Shown here: positions 11,501 through 23,500 of the stretch, one piece after another
Numbering within the stretch: the stretch's first letter is position 1
How the letters are laid out: each line of letters opens with the position of its first letter
Assembly: GCA_050084985.1 (NCBI GenBank)
Contig: JBITNC010000002.1
Coordinates: 12,214,001-12,278,000 of the forward strand
Source: Nageia nagi
Taxonomy: Eukaryota; Pinophyta
Direction of reading: 5' to 3'
Length of the DNA stretch: 64,000 nucleotides
Notes under the pieces: model-generated
What the model saw: only the letters and a program-made list of their open reading frames with translations
Told to the model about the DNA's origin: nothing
The model's database searches: none
Translations under genes and position numbers: made by a program

Positions 11501-14500
11501 TGGAAGAAACTCAATCCTTCCACTTCTTGTCTGGGTTGTCCTCCATTGTTGATGTTGCTCCTTCATAGTGTAAATAATTGAGTGCCATTTGATGAAAGAC
11601 TCCCCTTCATCAAAACTTTCTTGTAGTGGCATTCCATCAATGCCATAAGTATTGGTTTTCAAGAACCAATCTCTCTCACAATGGTCTTTGAACCATTCTT
11701 CTTTTACATCATTACATTTCCATACTCCACATGAGTATGTTTTAATCATCTCGCAATGATGATTATATATCATGACACTTTCACAACCCTCTACACACAC
11801 TTTCAAACAATAGATAGCCAAACATTGGCTAATGACATATGCAACCTTAAGTTGCTCCTCACACAAATTTTCTCTCCTCACAATGGTTATACATAACACA
11901 TTATTTCCTTTTTCTCCATTTGAGTCCAAGTGACTCAAGATCTCTATTTCTATCATGGTCTTCAATGATGCCTTTTCAAGGCATGTACGCCTTGTCAACT
12001 TCAACTCAACTACTTTCAGGCTTGAGCACACCAGGCGCAATTATTCTTCAATATTCTACACATATGACTCTTTTGGGTAGAATTCACAGGCTCGCAATTA
12101 TTTTGACAGGTTCATTGTTCACCAAATAGAACACACAGCACCAAGGGTCTTCCCTGACTTCCAAAGGGCTTGGTTCAAGCTTGGCGACTCTCCTTTAACA
12201 ATAAATGGGCCTCTCCAATGCTACATTTTCTCACAGCAGTTGTTTCCTAATTTTTTCAAAGCAAGCATTTAGTCTATTCCAGATTTTCTCTCAATCTTCA
12301 AAATAGCAAACACCTCACAAGTTGGCTGCCATATAGGTTGCACATTAACAAACTTTTGATGACAATCCTTGAAGAGTTTGATAAGATCTTTCAAGACTTC
12401 ACCCACTCTAACTCAATCCAATGAATCAACTAGTTCTGATACCAATTGAGAAAATGCAAACTGATGCAAGATCTGATTATTATGAATTTGGAATACAAAA
12501 ATATAGTTCTGTGAGAGAACTAGCAAACAAATAGGTAGTTAAGAAGTATTCTTCTCATGACTCACAACTAACTACAACAAGCCAAACCATATGGTTAACA
12601 AACCACTACAAGAAAATACATACAATCCATGTGACTACAACAAGCTACTACATGACAAGCTGATAAATCTAATGACTTAGTCTTTAAGGATAATGTTTAT
12701 TCCAACATTTCCCATAGTTTTATTCTTGGGATAAAGTCAAAGGCCTTAGCAATATCTACAAAGCATAAATAACTAGTATTAACTTTTTCTTGTTCTTTAT
12801 TGATAGTAGCTCTAAGATTCACCAAATGATTGATGGTTGAATGCTTAGGTCGAAAACAATGCCATCACCACAATCAGGTTCTACACCACTTCAACATTGG
12901 AGATAAAGTCTAGTTGTGACTTCAAAAGGAGAGACACATGAGACCACATTGAATGATCAGACCCTTGCACTATGGTTCTTATACCATCACCCAGAAAGTG
13001 GGGGAGAATGCTTTCGAGTTGGATCTTCCATCTTATCTTCGTCTACGCCCCATCCTCAATGTAGAGCTACACAAGCCTTATCATCCATCTTCATTAGACA
13101 CTTCTGCAGTTGTAGAACAATTAGAGATTGAAGAACTCAATCCTAATAGCCTTGCACTAGTAAAGGAAGATCAAATCATGGATACATGGACTGAAACCAC
13201 ACAAAGACAGCCCATCCAAATGTACAATCCATCAATGTTGAGCTAGGCCAATATATAGACGACACCCCATTATGGGTGCCTAGATCATGCCTAGGAATCC
13301 ATAAGGACATAGCACCTTACTCTACACACATGGATTGGCATCCGGATCCACATAATCACTCCTCGTAGTCACCATAATGCTAATAAACACTCCTAACTAT
13401 AAAAGGGTACATAAGAACTCCTAATTACATAGCTCACTCCTAGATACAATCAACAACTAACCCATATCCCTAGGAGAGGGACATCACATAGATCAAGCCC
13501 ATTAAATGGGAGAATATAGTAAATTCTCACGTGCGTGATTGTAGAAGACTGGCTTGGCAGGCAAACTTCAAAATACAATATCTCACTTGTTTCTTGACGA
13601 AACCATGTCGTATAACCTGTCAAAACGTTTGGCACGAGGTGTTGTATCCAATCCAGGAGACAAATCAACAATATAGGACCTGTGGCGAGCTTGGATCTCA
13701 ATAAAAGTAACAATATTAAAAATGGAACATCACATTAGTCTATTGTTTTTCTTTTGAATCTTTGTTCTATCTAATTCTATTTTCATTCCGGTACTGTTTT
13801 GCTTGATAATATTAAATTGTATTCTGCTATTCTTTATTGAGTTGCTAGTGTATTTCAGTAAACAAAATTAATTACCCCGTGTCAACATCTTTCTTTGAAA
13901 TAACCTTTATTCCTCTAAAAAGCAAAATCATGTTGTATTTGTTTCCTTCACCTTCTTTCTCATAGAGTTCACAAATAGATGCTAGCAGTTCTTCTTCACT
14001 TATGTTACCTAATTCAGTGCTTTGTGAGTGAGGATGCCCTTTTTTCCTATGCAAAAGCTTTTTGCATTCTTTTGTCCAAGAGGCTCTTTTATTTGAGCCA
14101 AAACTAATCACTTTTTTCCTAAGCTTGCTTGCATTCATTATCATGTCACATAACACAATCACCCAGAAGATTTATGATATATTTGTTTTGCAATAGATCA
14201 GCTTTTTGGTGAGTTGGTCTACATATCTAACTGTCAGTTGTGTTCTTGCTTTCATCTTTAACACTCTCTTAATTCAGAAAAATATAGGTGAATGAGGAGA
14301 CTCTGGGAATTTAACTTCAATGTTGAAACAAATTAGTTGTTTGATAGTGTTCTCTTTTTCAATAAGATAATCAACCACAGTTGAATGTCTTTGTTCTTTT
14401 TGGTAAGTATGACCTCTTGTTCCTGTGAAATGTGAAGTCCTGCTGTATATCAACAAGTCAAAATGATTACATAGTGATAACAAATGCTTTCCCATCAATA

Positions 14501-17500
14501 ATGTCCTGAATATGAGATGAAATCATTGAACAACCCTTCCATCCATAAAAGAGGAACCAATGAGAACATGGTCACTGGAAATCCTCAAGGAATTTCATAA
14601 AAAGAACCACATCATCAGTAAAAAGCAGTAAGTAATGAGAACATGATCTAATTGTCTCCCATATAAGTGTTTTGACAAATGACATCGTCAAGCTCATCTA
14701 TGTAAATCCCAAAGTAAGAGAATTAGAACATCCTTGTATGACTCTGATAAACTTAAACTCCTTGAAAAAGCCAAAAGCAATGTAAAGCATCCAACAAATA
14801 CCTCAAATAATCTCACAATAGCAGCAATACAAGTCATGGAGATGCCAATATCCTATAGATCCTAAGTAACCAACGCCTAGGAATTGTATCAAAGTCCTAA
14901 TATCAGCAAATATTTAAAAAACAAAAAACTTAAATTAGACCACAAAGGGACATCCTCAATGATAGATTGAGAATAGAAAAAAATGATCACTCATTTGATA
15001 CTCACTTCTAAAACCTTATTGCCCTTGTTTCTCTAAGCCCACTAGCCCAAATAATAAGAAAGCTTCATGTTCAAGACCTTCGTACCAAGCTTTGCAAAAA
15101 TGTGATCATGATAGTTCTATCTGTAGTTGTTTGGATGCGAGTTGTCCCCAAATTGGTGGAAGATGAATATATATCCATACCAAGATGAGGGCAGTTGTCA
15201 CAAACAAATTCATTAAACAAACCCATAATCTGATAGGTAAGCAAATCATTGACCAACTGAAGAAAATCAGCTTGTATCCTTCACAATCATCTGCATTACT
15301 AATGTTCAATTTCCTTATAGCACTTATAGTATCTCTTTTAGAGAAGAAATAAAAGGATATGGGAGAAGAGGAAGCATGGATAATGAGTTGGTCAACAATG
15401 TCGAAGAGGGAGTTGGCATGTGAGACCCAAGATTGGGAATGAATGGCAGAGGAAACATTTTTCTTAGGAAGCAAGGTGTGTCAAAAGCTTTTTTGTGTAG
15501 TTGAGTGCATCAAGCTCATACAATCTAGAGATGCGAAAATCATGTTTCTTGTGTTGGAGAAAATAACAGTACTCTTTGTGAGAAAAAGGAAGGAAGCTCG
15601 CTCCTATATAATGCTTTACATTCATCAACATACCAATAGTTTATGTGGCATCAAACCATAACATTTGAAACTCTTTTCTACTAACAACTGAGTCCATTGT
15701 AAGGTGATTTTTGGGCTACAACTTGCATGTCAAGATAAAACTATGAATTGAATATCATAAATAAAGAAATAACACAATGCTAGCAGCAAATTTTTGCCGG
15801 TCTTCTGTTGTACATATTCATTCCTTTATTCAAATATAACATGAAACTGAGAATTAGATAATAGCAAAATTGACCGGTGAATCAGCATCCCAAGTTGATG
15901 TGGCTTCCCCAATTCGAAATACTCCACTATAAACCTTTATCATATCTTGAAAACTGCACGTATGATAAAACCACAATGAGAAGTGTTTTTTCTAACTAAA
16001 CAATTTCAAGAAATGATGCAGTCTGAGAAATGGAAAAAGGTCTCAAATGCATGGCATGGTACAGTAGAAAGTACTAGGATAAAAAAACCATAGAGGCAAA
16101 ATGTAAAAAATACACTATGGACATGGACCCATGAACAATTAAATCAAAAAAAGAAACTAGATAAGGGTAAATCCAACACAAATATAGAAGCTAAAGCTTG
16201 ACGAACTCCATTTACTTCCAATAAGTTAAGATATTGTTTTTTATTGAAGAAAATTATATCGGAAAAACTTCATTCTACTATTGACCTATTTGCCTAATAG
16301 TCTTGGTTTGTTCAAGGTACACTTACCAAATAAAAGATGCAGAATATAGGTTATCTAAACAGGGACCAAAATGCATAAAACGTTATTCAAAATTGTAAGA
16401 AAAACAAATTAAAATAATAAGAAATTCCACCCAAAGAAAACAAAAGTTCTAAGGTTTAATCTTTACACACAGGATTTGAAAATAAAATGGAAATTGAACA
16501 AAAGCAAAATATCAGGTCAAGAATGTGATTCATAGTTGGATGATGGATCCATACAGACAACACAGGAATGAGACTTGTTGTGAGATACAAAATAGTAGCC
16601 AGTATACAAATTATGAAATTGAACAAATTCTACTTGGCAAATTAAGAAAATACAGTAGTTCCCAAAAGGGCAACACATTGGTTAATGCTTCGATTGATCT
16701 CTGGAGCCTCATAGTTGGATATGCTTGATTATTATTATCTTTGATACCATCCAGAGGACAAGAGTCTTAGCGCAACGCTAAGCAAACCCCTAGGTGCAGC
16801 ATCTAGGAGGATTAGCAGGCTGAGGGATCTTGTTAGTCTACGGCTTTGGTGCAGCACCTTAGCCCATCTGGTGGTATTCCGAGGTTGAGCTTCTATCTTC
16901 AATCCAGGATTTGAGGAGGGCTCCTTCAGTGGAGAGGATGCAGGTTCTAAGGGAGCAAGACTATCTCATTCACCATCTGTCCGTCCAGCAGTGAGAGATA
17001 TCAATTGTGCCCTAGTTGGCTCCTTGGAGGCCAACGTCCAACCCTAGGGACTCAATATTGTATCATTTACCATTCTATATCATTTATACAGCCATTGGGC
17101 ATTGGATCGCCATATTTGTCTTGTGTATGCTTTGCTATCGCAATGTTGTGGTTTGATTGTTCATTTTGTAGACACTGAAAAATAACACTTTTTTGAATAG
17201 ATGTGTTTTATAAAATTGATATGTTTTAATGCATTATAGATTTAATCCTAATGCTTATATCGCAAAATCAAACTACTCAAAAGGCCAAATTAGAGCAAAA
17301 AGTGACTTTAATTTAAAAAGGTACAAAAGTGGGTATCTAACATTTGACATTTCTCACTTAAGTGATAAAAAGGCGTATATAACTGAATGTCAAATTAGAA
17401 TTCCTAACACTAATTCATTTTTTGTACTCTTGATTCAATTTTGCTCTCATGTGATCTATGCTCTTAACATTTTGCTCCAAGATTGTAATAAGCGTTTGAA

Positions 17501-20500
17501 GCTAGGGTTCTGAAGGATTTTCTGAAGGGTTAAGTGCTTTTGGGAGGATTTTCTATCAACATGAGCTAAAGATCTGCATGCCATAACACTTGTGGTAATA
17601 TTCTTCTCACAAACTTGTTTCATTTTGCAAATATATTTGTATGTTTAAGGTTCTTGCAGGTTTTGGAGCTCATTCAACCATTGCAGGAGCTTGGATCTAT
17701 CTACTTATTGTATCCACCACAAATTGTTTGCATGTAGTATGACGTATAGGCTGAATTCATTAAATTGCATTTTCACCATTAGATTTCTTATTTGAATCCA
17801 TAGTATCATAAATCCACCATGTTAAGACTCATAGGATCTTGTGGGTATTCTTGAATCTCTTTGATTCAAGGATCTTTAAAGATCTTTGTATTTGCATCAT
17901 TTGAAGGTTTTGAAAGTTTAAATTGCTAGATCTTGCATTATGTCATTAATACATGTAAAGATTGCTTTCATTGTTTAAATCTACCATTGAATTTGTATTA
18001 GGAACACATAGACCTAATCATTTGCATAATAGGCATACAAATTTTGTTTGTTCTCACTGATTTGAGGGCTTGGGGGCTCACATGCTTCTTTGGAGTGAGG
18101 AAACTCACTCCAAGCTCACCTCGGTGCCTTAAAGAGCCTTGGCCAGGAGGCTCCCCTTCCCATTTAAATGCATTTAGGGTTTCTTTATGTTCTTGCAAAG
18201 TTTTAGTTTATTATTTCAAGATTTGATCATATTTCTACCTAGGTTTTTGGTGAGTGCACATCTAGTAAAGCATTGATATGTATGTGCATTTGACTAGTTT
18301 ATGCTTGTTGAGACACATATACACAAATTTCGACCTACACATTCATGCATGTATGAACCAGACGTTGGCATTGTGAGCTTGTAATAATTGATATCTGCTA
18401 GAATTGTCTAGACGTTGGCAATATTGTATTGTTTATGCTTGTAATTGATGCCCTAGGCCAAACATTGAGCATACTTGTATATATTTGAACTATTTGCACT
18501 TAAATTTGTAATTGGTTATTTACAGTGGTATCAGAGTTGAAGATCTTGCCGCTCGAGGAAATGGAAGCCAGATCTACAACTACAATGAAGAAGTCAGAAT
18601 TCGGAAGGGTGGTTTTTTGCCAACTCCTTCAGAAATTCGAAGACAATAAGATCCCTTCGGAGGAAAAGGAGAGGCTCTTATGGTTCCTAGGTGAATGGCA
18701 TGAGAAGATGTGCAAGAAGAGAGGGAAGGCATGGAAGCCCAGATTTATGCCTCCGCACAAGACTCCGCCAAAGATCGAGATCTTGCTCCAAATCTACCAA
18801 GGAACCACCAAAGAGTTCTAGAGAGATATCACCTTTCAATTATATTAGGATCTTCTGGGTTATGGAGTGGTGGCATGGCAGAAATCCAATGTTGGAGGGG
18901 TAGAGCCAGCCACAACCCCAACATCTGGATTTGGACCACTAGGAGAAGTCAGAGATGCAACTACTTTGTTGGATTTGAAGAAGAGGGGTGAGCGGAAGTT
19001 GTCACTCAAATCTGAAGCCACTAGTAGCAAACTTGAGGCCGTCGCTCAGATTGTGTCGGCCAAGAAGATGAGTGCTATTGTCCAAAAGGCGGAGATTGAA
19101 TGGGGTTGTGTCTTCACTCTAGCCAAAGGAGGCCCCACGTTGCATTTTGGGGAGGCCAAGGAGTAGTCGTTTGAGGTCCAACGAATCCTAGACCGATATT
19201 CGAACATTTTTGGAGATATGCCCAAGGGGTTGCCATCATCCAGACGGTTTGAGCATACTATTGAGTTGGAATCGGAAGCCACGCCTATCATGATCACTCC
19301 TTACAGACATTCGAAAATCTATAAGGATGAAATAGAGAAGACAATCAAAGAGCTATTGGACATGGGATTCATACGACCTAGCTCTAGTCCCTTTGCCTCT
19401 TCGGTTGTGCTAGTCAAGAAGAAGGACGGGACCACGAGGATGTGTATTGACTACTGATTGCTCAACAAGAAGACCATCAAAAATAGGCATCCCATTCCTA
19501 GAGTAGATGATATCATTAATGAGTTGCATGGGGCAAAATACTTCTCAAAAATAGATTCGAGATCCGAATACCATCAAATAAGAATGAAGGAGGTGGATAT
19601 ACACAAAACGGCATTCAAGTGCCACTATGGTCACTTCAAGTTTTTGATGATGCCTTTCGGATTGACTAATGCACTGACCACTTTCTAATCAGCTATGAAT
19701 TAAGTTTTCAGAGAGCAGTTGAGGAAGTTTGTGTTAGTCTTCTTTGATGACATCTTGATGTACAGCAAAACGTGGGATGAACATCTCCATCTAGACCATG
19801 ATTTGAGGACATTGCAGAAACACAAAATTTATGCCAAACAGTCCAAATGTGAGTTTCGCATGATTGAAATTTTGTACCTTGGTCACATCATCAAGCATGA
19901 GGGAGTTAGGGTGGATGAGCAGAAGATTGCAGCTATTCAGGAGTGGCCAACACCTATGACCTTAACGCAATTGAGAGGGTTTTTTGGGCTATGCAACTAC
20001 TACAGGAGATTCATATGTGGCTTCTCCCACTTGGCTACCCCCCTAACGCAGTTGACCAAGAAGAATAAATTCGTTTGGAGTGATAGTGCTCAAGAGGGCT
20101 GTGAGATACTCAAGAAGGTCATGTGTTCCTATCCTTCCTTGGCTATTTCTGATTTTTCAATCCCTTTCACAGTAGAGTGTGATGCATCCAAACTTGGTGT
20201 TGGAGTCGTACTCACGAAAAAGGGGCAGCCAATTGCATTTGAGAGCAAGAAATTGTCTAGCGCAGAGCAAAATTTCAGCATGTATGATAAGGAGATGTTG
20301 GCCATCATGCATGCATTGGAAAGGTTCAAGCAATACTTGGTTTATGGTCCATTAATCATCAAGAGTGACCACAATAGCTTGAAGTACTTTCTCAGCCAAT
20401 CAGATCTCAGTGAGAAACAGCAAAGATGGATGAGCAAGCTTCAATCCTTTGATTTTGAGATCCAGTACATCAAGGGAAAGAAGAATACAGCTGTTGATGC

Positions 20501-23500
20501 ATTATCAAGGAATCCATCCTTTTACTCTCTCTCTTCTATCATTGCTGATTGGAAGAAGATTGTAATGGCTGAATACACTAAGGATGAGTTTGCTCAAGGC
20601 ATCCTAAGTGGGACAGTGAAGAACAAGAGGTACATGGTTAGGGACGGATTGAATTTGAAGAGGAATAGAATATTCCTAACTCCTAAATTGGAAATGAAGG
20701 AGAAAGTGCTCCATGCCTTGCATAACACCCTCTTGTAGGTCATCCAAGCATTACCAAGACATAAAAGGTAGTGAGAGAAAGGTTCACATAGAAGGGGCTG
20801 AAACAGGACGTTTTGAGTCACATTCAAGAGCGTGTGCAATGCCAAGAAAACAAGGAGGAGCATGTGAAGCCAGCAGGATTGCTCCAGCCATTGCCCATTC
20901 CACGGCAGAAATTGCATGACATCTCCATGGATTTCATCATGGGTCTTTCGAAGGTGCAAGGTAGAGATAGTATCTTTGGTTGATAGGCTCACCAAATTTT
21001 CCCATTTCTTTGCCATCATTGTCACATATACAACACCATAGTTGGCTGAATTATTCTTCAAGGAGATCTTCAGATTGCATAGGTTGCCTAGAAGGATTGT
21101 GTGTGATAGGGGCAGCAAGTTCATGAGCCTCTTTTGGTAAGAGTTGTTCCAATTGAGTGGCACCAACCTCACCCCAAGCACTAGCTACCAACCCCAAACG
21201 CATGGGCGGACATAAATCGTCAATAGGTGGGTGGAGGGGCACTTAAGGCACTATGTGACTAGGCAACAACAAACGTGGATCAAGTGGCTCCACGTTGGGG
21301 AGTATTGCTATAACTCCACCTATCATGTGTCCATCAAATTGTCTCCCTTCAAAGCTTCGTATGGTTATGATCCTCCTACCTTTACAGATTTGATTTTTGA
21401 AGAAGGTAGGGTTCCAAAAGCTAAAGACATCTTGCAGGAATATCAGGATATCCTGAGAGCCTTGAGGAGAACCTAAAGATGGCCCAGAATCGCCAAAAGA
21501 AATATTATGACCAGAACGGGACAGAGAGGACCTTTGAGGTAGGAGACATGGTGTACTTTGAGATTGCATTCATTTTGACAATCTTCACTCAAGAAGAGGA
21601 GAGCAAAGAAGCTAAAACCTAAGTTCTTTGGGTTGTACAAGATCCTACGCAAGGTAGGAGAGACTGCCTACGAGTTGGAACTGCCCCCAGAGAGCAAAAT
21701 TCACAACACCTTCCATGTCTCCCTCCTAAAGAAGGCTGTGGGACAGCAAGGCGTCTCTTTCACTACTCTTCCCCACTTGATGATGAGGCATGGTTGGTTT
21801 TGATTCCTAAGAGAGTGCTAGAGACTAGGATCAAGAAACTGAGGTCTAGACAAATTAGGGAGTATTTGATCAAATGGAGGGATTTGCCAAATGAGGACTC
21901 CACATGGGAAGGAGCAACGATACTTGCACATCCTGCGTTGAATTGCTTGAGGGCAAGCAATCTTGAGAGGGGAGGCTTTGTGAAATCCCCTTGCATAATT
22001 GTAATTAATTATGGAATCCAACGAATTCCCCTTTGTATTATATTTTATTATTGATATTGTGCTTTAAGTTAATACTTGGAATAGAAGACTTAATGGGTCA
22101 TTGGACCCCACTGTGAGCCCCAAGTGAGACGTCTCCCTCCCAAGTGTAGATTAGGTGTTTTAATGTACTTGGAGATCCCGATACATGATTGTGGGAATCC
22201 CAAGGTCTATTTAGCACTTAAGTGGATGAATGAGCACTTGTACACATGCACCAGCCTTAGGGAGACTCCCAAACCCCCATGTTGGCCCATTATGACACCT
22301 CAACACCCACGCATGACCCCTAGACCCACGTTAGGCATGCGTGGCACTCCTTACCCCCACGTTGGCATTAATTGCTCCTAGGTACCCACGTTGGGCATGC
22401 CTGACCCCTAGACACCTACGTTGGGCATCTTGGGCCTCCAGAAGGCTAACGTTGGATTATGGGAGCTAGGTGATGACTCCTAGGTGCAATCCAGATCCAG
22501 TGACGCGTTATAAAAGGCATTGGAGCCTCATAGCTAGATATGCTTGATTATTATTATCTTTGATACCGTCCAGAGGAAAAGAGTCTTAGCGCAGCGCTAA
22601 GCAAACCCCTAGGTGTAGCATCTAGGAGGATTAGCATGCTGAGGGATCCTATTAGTCTACGGCTTTAGTGCAACACCCTAGCCCACCTAGTGGTATTCCG
22701 AGGTTGAGCTTCTACTTTCAGTGGTTTCCAAGATTGAAGGAGGGTTCCTTCAGTGGAGAGGATTCAGGTTTTGAGGGAGCAAGACTGTCCCATTCACCAT
22801 CTGTTTGTCCAGTAGTGAGAGACATCAGTGGTGCCCTAGTTGACTCTTTTGAGGCCAACGTCCAGCCTTAGGGGCTCGGTATTGTATCATTTACCATTCT
22901 ATATCATTTATACAGTCATTGGGCATTGGATCATCATATTTGTCTTGTGTATGCTTTGTTATTCCAACTTTGTGGTTTGATTGTTCATTCATGCATGTAT
23001 GAGCCAGATGTTGGCATTGTGAACTTGTAATAATTGATATCTGCTAGACTTGTCCAGACGTTGGCAATATTGTATTGTTTATGCTTGTAATTAATGCCCT
23101 ATGTGAGACGTTCAGTATACTTGTGTATATTTGAGCTATTTGCACTTGAATTTGTAATTGGATCTTTACATAGAGGAAGCAAAAACATCTCAAAACCATG
23201 TTCAAAAACCTAGAATGATGTCGTTCAACCATGGACAAAGACTAGCAGGAATCTAGATACCAAATCCAAACACACCCACAATTCAGGTGGACTAATAAAT
23301 CATAAACTATAGGATTACAATCCTCAAAGAGAGAGGGCTCATCTATAAATTCAATGCGATATGGAAAGGATTAACCACATTTTGTGAAATGACTCATTTC
23401 TGATTTTTACACAAAACTGGATACTCAAGCACAGAAATTAGCACAAATGTTGCACCATAATTAGAAAAATCAGTCAGGATAGAATTGTATTAATTTCTGA

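Larger units (their letters stand above)
11186..12707 (-). mobile_element. Small complete LTR element (1522 bp) with perfect TTTCC target duplication
   Basis: It has two 261-bp LTRs (11186-11446 and 12447-12707), each running TGTTGGAATAAAC to TTTTCTCA on the minus strand, with about 15 differences between them by eye. TTTCC flanks both sides. The primer site TGGTATCAGAAC lies at 12444-12433 and the polypurine tract AAATGGGAG at about 11458-11449, so all cis elements of a copia-type element are present. The interior is only 1 kb and lacks protease, integrase and reverse transcriptase, so it must be moved by another element's proteins. Confidence 0.92.
16702..23170 (+). mobile_element. Ty3/gypsy chromovirus, decayed, with a nested solo LTR
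   Basis: Order: partial 5' LTR (interrupted), Met-tRNA primer site at 18526, short gag remnant, reverse transcriptase, RNase H, integrase, chromodomain, polypurine tract GAGAGGGGAGGC at about 21965-21976, then a full 3' LTR at 21979-23170. The 5' LTR lacks its first 540 bp and carries a 1.2-kb insertion. Stops in pol show it is dead. A chromodomain at the pol C terminus is the hallmark of chromoviruses. Confidence 0.92.

Noticed and set aside
19719-20738. A 339-codon intact host gene
   Set aside because: It is the RT thumb and RNase H part of a dead chromovirus, flanked by the rest of pol and an LTR pair.
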